DNA from: a virus
Direction: 5' to 3' (one strand)
Virus record (IMG/VR): IMGVR_UViG_3300037246_001507
Coordinates: 1-23,357 of that record
DNA length: 23,357 nucleotides
Below are positions 15,182 through 20,943 of the stretch, piece after piece; the first letter of the stretch is position 1; each line of letters opens with the position of its first letter. The position numbers and the translations under genes are program-made. The notes under the pieces were generated by a model. It worked only from the letters and a program-made list of their open reading frames with translations, was not told the origin of the DNA and did not search any database.

Positions 15182-15935
15182 CGGTGTCGCCTCCGTCTTC
15201 CATGGTCCAGTTTCGAATCCAGTAGTTTGTGTCTTCCAGCGCACCAAGGACTTGGTGCAAAGCCGATTGTACCTGATTCGACTGCTGCTCCAACTTACCT
15301 TTGCGTTCGGTGAGTTCATTGAGCCGGTAGAGCATCTTGGACCGCATGGGTCCACCGTCCTCCATGCCGTAGAGGAACGGGGCCTTGAGTAGGTCAGAGG
15401 TATCGGGAATGTAGACGTTGACACCCATGCCGCGTGCCCATCCAATGTAATACTCACACGATGGACGCTGGGACCCGTACTCGGTGTCCTGCGCCATGTC
15501 GACCCCGAAGACCCCGACGTTCTCGCGCCCCTCAATGAGGGCGTGGGCAATCATCCATGAGACCGTGTTCGTAAAGTAGTTGCCGTAGGCGTCGATGACT
15601 TTGTCACGTGGGTAGGGGACTGCGTTGGGAATCTCAGCCTTGTACTTCTCGACATGTTCTGACCACATGACGATGGGGAGACCCGATTCGTTGAGCCACT
15701 TGATGTGCTCCTCGCGGTCCTTCTTGTGGTGCTTGTCGATGTCGTGAAGCTGGTACCAACGTGACCAGTTCTTGTCCGGTGCCATCTTGTGGAGAGCGTT
15801 CATGCCCCACAACTCGGCGTCCGATTCCCACGGTGTCTCTTCCCACGAGGGGGCAAACCCCACGATGTGTACCGTAGGGTTTTGGACCGGCGCGGCTGGC
15901 TTGCTGCTCTTAGAGCGGGTCTTTGTAGCTGTCAT
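15174..15935 (-). CDS. DUF115/sialyltransferase-like putative enzyme in the head module
   Basis: This encodes 253 residues. After a basic, disordered N-terminus, VHIVGFAPSWEETPW and LWGMNALHKM resemble the first Rossmann-like strand of glycan- or pterin-type transferases of the DUF115/GT29-like group. Later, YFTNTVSWMIAHALIEG, VGVFGVDMAQDTEY and GVNVYIPDTSDLLK match the second half, where a G-D motif and a small-residue helix recur. Residues about 198-240 form a coiled coil rich in Leu, Glu and Gln, and the tail is acidic. The ribosome site is weak. Several actinophages encode glycosyltransferases among structural genes that modify capsid or tail proteins, so virion glycosylation is a possible role. 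The substrate is unknown. Confidence 0.6.
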   Translation of the reverse strand: MTATKTRSKSSKPAAPVQNPTVHIVGFAPSWEETPWESDAELWGMNALHKMAPDKNWSRWYQLHDIDKHHKKDREEHIKWLNESGLPIVMWSEHVEKYKAEIPNAVPYPRDKVIDAYGNYFTNTVSWMIAHALIEGRENVGVFGVDMAQDTEYGSQRPSCEYYIGWARGMGVNVYIPDTSDLLKAPFLYGMEDGGPMRSKMLYRLNELTERKGKLEQQSNQVQSALHQVLGALEDTNYWIRNWTMEDGGDTDG

Positions 15936-15959
15936 GTTCCGTGACTATAGGCGGATGTG

Positions 15960-16364
15960 TTAGGTGCTGAACGTCAATCCTGTTGACTGACCAACGACCG
16001 CCCACTCTGTTGCGGATGTCGCGATGAGCGACAACCATTTCTTGCCTGCACCCGTGGAGAAGACGACTGTGTCGTCATCCGAACCAAAGAACGTCGTGTC
16101 GGTTGTGGCCATAACCAAGGTCACTGTCTTCGTTGACCCCACGGTCACGGCGATGGTCTTGGTCACACCAGCACCACCGGGGTCTCCCAGCACCACGTCC
16201 ACGGTGCCAGTGGTGCCACTCTCAGTCGTTGCGGCAGTGATGGGGGTGAACCCAAACGGTTCGATGGTCACGTTTGTTGAGCTGGAATTGATGGCGGTCT
16301 GGACGGCGTCATAGCTGCCCGCAGTGTCGACCTCCTTCAAGTACCTCTTCTGAATTGCTGCCAT
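15960..16364 (-). CDS. Beta-rich hypothetical structural protein
   Basis: This encodes 134 residues, rich in Thr, Val, Ser and Gly, with alternating beta-strand patterns (VTKTIAVTVGSTKTVTLVMATTDTTFF is the core stretch, split by short turns). It starts after a strong GGAGGA site and ends with FSTGAGKKWLSLIATSATEW. No family is recognised. The composition resembles small virion surface proteins such as head fibres or decoration proteins, and it lies among head genes. The gene begins five bases after the previous stop. Confidence 0.7.
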   Translation of the reverse strand: MAAIQKRYLKEVDTAGSYDAVQTAINSSSTNVTIEPFGFTPITAATTESGTTGTVDVVLGDPGGAGVTKTIAVTVGSTKTVTLVMATTDTTFFGSDDDTVVFSTGAGKKWLSLIATSATEWAVVGQSTGLTFST

Positions 16365-16369
16365 GGCGG

Positions 16370-16651
16370 TTATTCCTCCTGTGCCTTGTGCATCTTAGTA
16401 ATGTGTCCTTTGAGATTGCGGTAGGGGCCGCCGTCACATATCGGGCACGTTTCTCCCTCACTCGTGAGGGTGGTTGTTTCACGGCGGGCCTTCGTCGCCT
16501 GATTCGGCGTCACCTGTTGAAGGTGGCTGAGCCTCACCATGGAATCCAACCGTCCGGGGCGAATGGACTCGACGACACCCTGAGGGACGAGGTCCCCCGG
16601 GGTATACGCCTTGCCATCAAGGGTCATTCGCTTACGGACTAGGTACGGCAT
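16370..16651 (-). CDS. Small protein with C-terminal C2H2 zinc finger
   Basis: This encodes 93 residues and follows the capsid gene after seven bases; the ribosome site AAGGA overlaps the capsid stop codon. The N-terminal half (MPYLVRKRMTLDGKAYTPGD, then VVESIRPGRLDSMVRL) looks like a small beta-barrel connector-type fold often found right after capsid genes. The C-terminus holds a clear zinc-binding pattern Cys-x2-Cys-x10-His-x4-His within CPICDGG and GHITKMH. The finger could bind nucleic acid or stabilise a protein contact. The function in the virion is not recognised; a head-tail connector accessory role is suggested only by position. Confidence 0.8.
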   Translation of the reverse strand: MPYLVRKRMTLDGKAYTPGDLVPQGVVESIRPGRLDSMVRLSHLQQVTPNQATKARRETTTLTSEGETCPICDGGPYRNLKGHITKMHKAQEE

Positions 16652-16658
16652 TAATTCC

Positions 16659-17618
16659 TTAGCTCACCGCTGCGGAATAGAAATAACCTAACTCACTCGC
16701 CACGACCTTTTGGTCTATGGCTTCTTCGGCTTCCACCCTGTCCGACTCAATCCATTCCATGCGGAACCTCTTGATGCGGATGCCGTTCTTCCCTGTGCCG
16801 AACAGCCCGCTCCAATTGAATGTGTAGCCAGCGGACACGGTGTTGAGACCGGGACTGGGTGCCACATACATGAGCAGTGCGTTCTTCCCAAGGTTGAATT
16901 CGTACGAAGCCGTCTCGCCTTCCTGAGCGGTGTTCTTGATGGACCACGCGATGTAGGTCTTCTTCACACCGATGAGTGAGGAGATGAGGTCTTCGGACAC
17001 GACGCCCTTCTGGGTCCACTTGATGCGGTCCAGATAGTCAGGATGGTCCTGCAACTGGTCCCACACCTCGGCACCGAGGATGAGCGTGTTGGGCTTCTTT
17101 GCCGTGAGCTTCGCCATGGCAATGACACCGTCGCGCATGTCCCTGATGGGGTCGCTGTTGGCGTAATCGTCCCACTGTGTGAAGTTCGTACCGCCTGTAC
17201 GGTCGGTGCCCCACACGTTGGTCGTGAAATACTGGTTGACCCAAGCCTGTTCACGCCGTTGGAGCATGTGCTCCGTGACGAACTCTGTTGCGTCCCTGTC
17301 CATCGTGATGGGGGAATCCGCATTCGCCCGTACTTGGTCAGAGAGGTTGCGGTGGACGGCGTAGACATCACAGGAGAAGTCGTCCGTTCCGACCGCATAG
17401 CCTGAACCAGCCGACTCGCTGGAAGGGCCTCTGAGCTGGGCATCGGATTTGAACCAATATGCCCTGTCGTAAGTGAAATACTTATCACTTCGGTTCTGGA
17501 CGTTGACCGTCGGAAACACCTTGTCAGCGATGAACTCGCTGGAACTTTGGGTGAATCGAACACTGAGGTCAGTCAGTGCCCTATCGACATGAACGTCGGA
17601 TAGCGTTGGCTGAGGAAT
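16659..17618 (-). CDS. Major capsid protein, apparently starting at AUU
   Basis: As drawn this is 319 residues. The text after the start reads PQPTLSDVHVDRALTDLS, then FTQSSSEFIADKVFP, VNVQNRSDKY and later VWGTD, IRDMRDGVIAMAKLTAKKPNTLILGAEVWDQL, a familiar HK97-fold capsid pattern in actinophages and relatives. In this frame the first stop upstream is 27 bases before the chosen codon. There is no ATG, GTG or TTG until the GTG at 17519, which would remove 33 well-conserved-looking residues. The codon at 17618-17616 is ATT and sits five bases after GAGGT, so an AUU start is the best reading. A conserved hairpin (17638-17653) lies 19 bases upstream. A sequencing error at an original ATG cannot be excluded. 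Confidence 0.9.
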   Translation of the reverse strand: MPQPTLSDVHVDRALTDLSVRFTQSSSEFIADKVFPTVNVQNRSDKYFTYDRAYWFKSDAQLRGPSSESAGSGYAVGTDDFSCDVYAVHRNLSDQVRANADSPITMDRDATEFVTEHMLQRREQAWVNQYFTTNVWGTDRTGGTNFTQWDDYANSDPIRDMRDGVIAMAKLTAKKPNTLILGAEVWDQLQDHPDYLDRIKWTQKGVVSEDLISSLIGVKKTYIAWSIKNTAQEGETASYEFNLGKNALLMYVAPSPGLNTVSAGYTFNWSGLFGTGKNGIRIKRFRMEWIESDRVEAEEAIDQKVVASELGYFYSAAVS

Positions 17619-17637
17619 GGTGTACCTCTTTCGCCTC

Positions 17638-17653
17638 GACGCTCTTGGCGTTC
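17638..17653 (-). repeat. Conserved intergenic hairpin, site E
   Basis: The transcribed strand reads GAACGCCAAGAGCGTC, with stem ACGC/GCGT and loop CAAGA. It is 19 bases upstream of the proposed AUU start of the capsid gene. The outer pair is A-T instead of G-C, a paired change. Confidence 0.7.
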
Positions 17654-17685
17654 ACGGTTTCGTATGTTTCTAAGAATCGGGACCG

Positions 17686-18069
17686 CTAGTTAGTGGAACC
17701 GATGTTCTGTAGGACCATCGTCAGGATGCGACCGGTCGAACCGGACGAACCGAACAGGACGGACCCACGAATCGCGTCGCCAGCGGTACGGACGCCTGCG
17801 CGTCCATCGGTCGTGTTACCGACCAAGTCGCCTGCCGACAGGGTGGACCCCGCTGCGTAGACCTTCGACACACCATCAATCATGATGGATGACGCCTGTC
17901 CGCCAGTGGGCTTGTTTTGGAGAATGCCTAGCACATCACCGTCTCCTGTTGAGAGGATGCTGAGGGCTGCCTTGCCGTCACCATTCACCCCCACGAAATG
18001 GAACTGTGCCGCAGACAAGTCTGTGGACGCTTCCAAGGTGATAGTTCTACCGGGAATCTCATAGGCCAT
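17686..18069 (-). CDS. Capsid decoration-like protein
   Basis: This encodes 127 residues rich in small and beta-forming residues. It begins MAYEIPGRTITLEASTDLS and has a repeated pattern of Gly-rich turns (GVNGDGKAAL, GVSKVYAAGSTLSAGDLVG). Such proteins between scaffold and major capsid genes are usually trimeric head decoration or DUF2190-like proteins. The ribosome site AAGGAGG is five bases from ATG. The conserved hairpin at 18095-18111 lies 25 bases upstream and overlaps the scaffold stop codon. I infer that it binds the outside of the expanded capsid. The family assignment is by feel and context, not by search. Confidence 0.75.
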   Translation of the reverse strand: MAYEIPGRTITLEASTDLSAAQFHFVGVNGDGKAALSILSTGDGDVLGILQNKPTGGQASSIMIDGVSKVYAAGSTLSAGDLVGNTTDGRAGVRTAGDAIRGSVLFGSSGSTGRILTMVLQNIGSTN

Positions 18070-18094
18070 GTTGCCTCCTTACTTATGCCTGTAT

Positions 18095-18111
18095 GGCGCT
18101 CAGAGGCGCTA
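18095..18111 (-). repeat. Conserved intergenic hairpin, site B
   Basis: The transcribed strand reads TAGCGCCTCTGAGCGCC, with stem GCGC/GCGC and a six-base loop. The scaffold stop codon TAG is its first three bases. It is 25 bases upstream of the decoration gene start. Confidence 0.7.
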
Positions 18112-18720
18112 CTGCCTTGTCCGTGACCGTTGTTCCCGGGTGTGCTCGTCGTAGAGTTCCGGGTTGTTCTCCCACGCCTGAGCGTTCGCATCAGCTTCGG
18201 AGAGCTGAGGGTTCGCATCTCGGTAGGACTTCGCGATGGTCTCAATCTGCACGTCAACGTCAGTCGACTTGTTGATGGAAGAGCCAAGCTCTTCGTAGAG
18301 GGTCGCTGTGATTTCCTGCGTCGAGGCGGCCACGAAAGCCTTCTCGAACAGGTCAGCGTCCTCTGGTGAGACATCTGCGAGTCTACGGAGAGCGGGACCG
18401 ATTTCCGCGGGGTCACCGAGTCCATCGAAAGCGCGAGCCTTCGTGATGTACTCCGCGTCTGCGGCGTCGTGCTCTGCCTTGGTGACCTTCTCTTCAAGCT
18501 CTGAGAGCTTGTCAATCTGTCCCTTGATGATGGCAGCGGACTCATCATCGAGGCCGTCGAGGGCCTTCTCAAACGGTTCACGGTTGTCGACCACCGTTAC
18601 GGGGTCGGTCTGGGCCTCTTCGAGACTCTTCGTGAGGTCCTCCACGGAGTCTTGAAGGTCTCCGATGTAGTCCACGATTTCGTCTGGAAGGTCAGCCACT
18701 AGGGCGTCAATTGCGTCCAC
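18109..18720 (-). CDS. Capsid scaffold-like protein
   Basis: This encodes 203 residues and is strongly acidic and helical, with a predicted coiled coil from about residue 15 to 90 (LQDSVEDLTKSLEEA, LSELEEKVTKAEHDA). It then has an ARAFDGL...LRRLADV segment and a C-terminal part with QLSEADANAQAWENNPELY. This architecture and the position right before decoration and major capsid genes are typical of the scaffolds of XkdF-type prohead systems. The start is GTG at 18720, preceded by GGAGGAAACAAC. The conserved hairpin at 18743-18758 lies 22 bases upstream. The stop codon TAG lies within the hairpin copy that precedes the next gene. It probably guides capsid assembly and is removed or cleaved by the protease. 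Confidence 0.85.
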   Translation of the reverse strand: MDAIDALVADLPDEIVDYIGDLQDSVEDLTKSLEEAQTDPVTVVDNREPFEKALDGLDDESAAIIKGQIDKLSELEEKVTKAEHDAADAEYITKARAFDGLGDPAEIGPALRRLADVSPEDADLFEKAFVAASTQEITATLYEELGSSINKSTDVDVQIETIAKSYRDANPQLSEADANAQAWENNPELYDEHTREQRSRTRQ

Positions 18721-18742
18721 GTTGTTTCCTCCGTGTACGGTC

Positions 18743-18758
18743 GGCGTTCCAGACGCTC
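18743..18758 (-). repeat. Conserved intergenic hairpin, site D
   Basis: The transcribed strand reads GAGCGTCTGGAACGCC, with stem GCGT/ACGC and loop CTGGA. It is 22 bases upstream of the scaffold GTG start. Compared with site A, one stem pair has changed from C-G to T-A on both sides. Confidence 0.7.
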
Positions 18759-18768
18759 AGGGGTCGTT

Positions 18769-18792
18769 GGCAGGTAGCGTAACACGCTTGCC
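18769..18792 (-). repeat. Larger inverted repeat in the scaffold leader
   Basis: AGCGT-GTT-ACGCT forms a perfect 5-bp stem (18776-18788), extended by GGCA/TGCC after a three-base bulge. It follows the stop of the 588-residue gene and precedes hairpin site D. There is no T-run after it, so it is not a typical intrinsic terminator. Confidence 0.5.
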
Positions 18793-18807
18793 TGTCTGTA
18801 CAAACTA

Positions 18808-20574
18808 TCACGCGAAAGGTTTGCCGCTGGGCGGCTTGCCTTTTGCCTTGATATCGGTCGCGATGCGTTCCTTTTTCTTGTTGGGAGGAGGCGGTACACC
18901 CGGTTTGGCTGCTGGGAGTCCAGTCGCCTTTGGAGGTGGAATCTTCCCCTTCGGTGTCTCAACGGGACGCTCGCCACCGGGAGTTCCGGGGCCGAGAGGT
19001 GGTCCGCCATCGCTCTTGGGGGGCGAGTCGGGGACCAGCTCATCAGGGGCCAACGCACCTTCGGTCGGAGTCTGGGAAGGGTCAGCCTGACCCGGTGCTG
19101 TCGGCCCTGCCTCAGACTTACCCGGGGCAGGCGTACCGGAGGGGACTGCGCTCTTCGTGTCCGTCGGCTTCCCAAGGACATCTTTCAGTTTTGGCAGTTC
19201 CTTGCCGGACTTGGTGGGAGGGAATGCTTTGCTGAGCGGCGGTCTGTCCTTCAACATTTCGTTCAGCTCAGCCTTCACCTTGCGTGCCGTATCGCCCTTC
19301 CACGTGCGTGCGTTGGAGAGGAAATACGCGACCACGGACGAACCGCTGTCGTAGAAGAACGGTTCATGGATGGAACCCATTTGGCTCATCGCATCGAGGT
19401 ACGGCACCGCGGCGAAATTGACCTTCTTCCAGTCCGACCGAATCTCACTAGCGATGCTGCTGAGAGGTCGACGTGGAGGACTGTCAAACTGGCCCTTGTC
19501 TCGTCCTGTCAGACCGACAGGGGGACGAGAGGCTCCACCACGACCGCCAGCATGGTTCTGTTGGTTGTGACCCTTCCCACCGGGAGTGTGCTTCTTAATC
19601 CTGCTGGCGATATCAGCCTTCAACACTCTGAGGTCACCGGGGAACGAACCATGACGAACCTTCCCCTTTCCCCTGTTCTTCTCTTTGCGTGGCACAATCT
19701 TTCCTGACTTGATGTTGTCGAGATGGGTCTGGCGGTTCTTGTCCTTCTGGTCGGGGTCCGGCTGTTGGAGCCATTCGCCAAACGTAGAGGCGTGTCCACT
19801 GTCAGCACGTCCGACACCGGGTGGATTGTTCTTGGCCTTCTTATTGGCCTGTATATCAATCTCTTCATGAATCTGTTGACGGTTGAGTCCGGGGTTTTCG
19901 GCCCTCACCCTGTCGAACTCTGCCTGTGATGGCGGAGTCGGCCCAATCGTCAGAGGCCCGTCTGGCAACGCGTCCTGTTCGAACTGTGCTTGGTCGATGT
20001 CGTCGTCACCGAAACCACCGACACGGTCGACGGACCCGACTCCGGGCACGTTACGGCGCAAGTGGCCTATCACTGCGCTCTGGGCGTCACGTTCCGACAG
20101 GCCCTCTGCCATCTTGGCCTTCATGGCCTTGTTTGCCGCACCGAAGGCTTGCTTGTATTTGGCCTTTGCTTTTGTACTGAGCGGTTTCTTGCGTCCTCCA
20201 CCAGACCCGGCTTTGCCATGGTTCTGCTGGTTATGGGACTGTCCACCCGGCTCATGCTTTTCGACAGGAGCACTCCCCGCGGAGGTCGAACTCTCAGCGG
20301 CATTCCGCTCAGGGAACGCGCTCCCCTTGGCACCCTTCTTCTTCTTCTTCTTCTCGTCCACGTCCTTGGGCATCGGGGCAATCCCGGTGCGCTTCACAGG
20401 CGGGGGGCCGTTCTTGAGCTGGGTATCTTCCGGGTAGCCCTGCTTCATGTTTTTGGCTATCACCGCGCGAGCGTCGTAACCCTTGTGGATGACGATGTCG
20501 GCGTATTGGTTTGCACCACGGTCTACAAGGTCTACCCGGTCGATATCCAGATTCTTGAGTTTGAACCGTTTCAT
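18808..20574 (-). CDS. Large low-complexity head-module protein with two KHxPGG/HNQQNH motifs
   Basis: This encodes 588 residues. The N-terminus has an LDIDRVDLVDRGAN signature (about 9-22), a form I associate with phage capsid-assembly proteins of the XkdF neighbourhood. A poly-Lys run sits at 75-80. Two near-identical motifs, KHEPGGQSHNQQNHG (106-120) and KHTPGGKGHNQQNHA (328-342), match the one in the RuvB-protease protein. A compact folded-looking segment lies at 373-442 (EIRSDWKK, PYLDAM, YFLSNARTW, KAELNEML). The last 140 residues are Pro/Gly/Lys-rich and probably disordered. It starts by an ATGA overlap with the basic protein and is followed by an 87-base leader with hairpins. It could be a scaffold- or portal-associated polyprotein that the protease cuts. 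No enzymatic motif is recognised. Confidence 0.75.
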   Translation of the reverse strand: MKRFKLKNLDIDRVDLVDRGANQYADIVIHKGYDARAVIAKNMKQGYPEDTQLKNGPPPVKRTGIAPMPKDVDEKKKKKKGAKGSAFPERNAAESSTSAGSAPVEKHEPGGQSHNQQNHGKAGSGGGRKKPLSTKAKAKYKQAFGAANKAMKAKMAEGLSERDAQSAVIGHLRRNVPGVGSVDRVGGFGDDDIDQAQFEQDALPDGPLTIGPTPPSQAEFDRVRAENPGLNRQQIHEEIDIQANKKAKNNPPGVGRADSGHASTFGEWLQQPDPDQKDKNRQTHLDNIKSGKIVPRKEKNRGKGKVRHGSFPGDLRVLKADIASRIKKHTPGGKGHNQQNHAGGRGGASRPPVGLTGRDKGQFDSPPRRPLSSIASEIRSDWKKVNFAAVPYLDAMSQMGSIHEPFFYDSGSSVVAYFLSNARTWKGDTARKVKAELNEMLKDRPPLSKAFPPTKSGKELPKLKDVLGKPTDTKSAVPSGTPAPGKSEAGPTAPGQADPSQTPTEGALAPDELVPDSPPKSDGGPPLGPGTPGGERPVETPKGKIPPPKATGLPAAKPGVPPPPNKKKERIATDIKAKGKPPSGKPFA

Positions 20575-20888
20575 TGCGCTGCCTTCTTCACCTTCTTGAA
20601 GTTCTCGGTGGCTTCACTGGCGACTGCCCGTGCTGCCCGTAGGTCGGCTCCGGCTGTGTCGATAAGAGCTGCGCGTGAGGCAAAGTCTGAGAAGTCAGCT
20701 TTCGCACGGTTGAGGCCACGACCGGCAACGTTGACCTGTTCGTCGGCTGCGTTCATTGCGAGACGCGCGGCATACACGTCATCGTACTGGGGCTTGGGGG
20801 GTGGAGTGGACTTGGCCTTAGGTTTGGCCTTGGCCGTCACGTTCTTGGCTGTGACCTTTTTGGTCGTCGCCTTCTTCTTCTGCGCCAT
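20571..20888 (-). CDS. Small basic Lys/Ala/Pro-rich protein of the head module
   Basis: This encodes 105 residues. The first 40 are dominated by Lys, Ala, Thr and Pro (MAQKKKATTKK, several TAKxK units, a PPPK tract), resembling histone-tail-like or nucleic-acid-binding segments. The rest is an alanine-rich, probably helical region ending in FKKVKKAAQ. The start at 20888 is chosen because AAGGAG stands six bases upstream; an upstream in-frame start (20915) would lie inside the conserved hairpin. The stop overlaps the next gene as ATGA. The function is not recognised. Its place between protease and scaffold, and its charge, would suit DNA-neutralising internal head material or a scaffold accessory, which is inference only. 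Confidence 0.75.
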   Translation of the reverse strand: MAQKKKATTKKVTAKNVTAKAKPKAKSTPPPKPQYDDVYAARLAMNAADEQVNVAGRGLNRAKADFSDFASRAALIDTAGADLRAARAVASEATENFKKVKKAAQ

Positions 20889-20906
20889 CGAAGTCTCCTT
20901 CGTTGT

Positions 20907-20922
20907 GGCGCTCAAGGCGCTC
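20907..20922 (-). repeat. Conserved intergenic hairpin, site A
   Basis: The transcribed strand reads GAGCGCCTTGAGCGCC, a GCGC/GCGC stem with loop CTTGA. It lies 18 bases upstream of the basic-protein start at 20888 and directly before its ribosome site. A further half-like GAGTGCC is at 20932-20938. Sites A and C share TGAGCGCCACAA. Confidence 0.7.
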
Positions 20923-20943
20923 CGTTGTCGGGCACTCTATCAC

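Noticed and set aside
15944-15949. TATAGT on the minus strand in the 24-base gap before the transferase-like gene, as a promoter -10 box
   Set aside because: The nearest TTGACG lies 22 bases upstream, too far for a normal sigma-70 promoter, and no other promoter element is visible.
18769-18792. Intrinsic terminator after the 588-residue gene
   Set aside because: The inverted repeat has no following T-run, and the next gene has no visible promoter.
20907-20922. Reading the intergenic sites as plain direct repeats of GAGCGCC
   Set aside because: Sites D, E and F break the direct repeat but keep the two arms complementary, so the inverted (hairpin) reading explains the data better.
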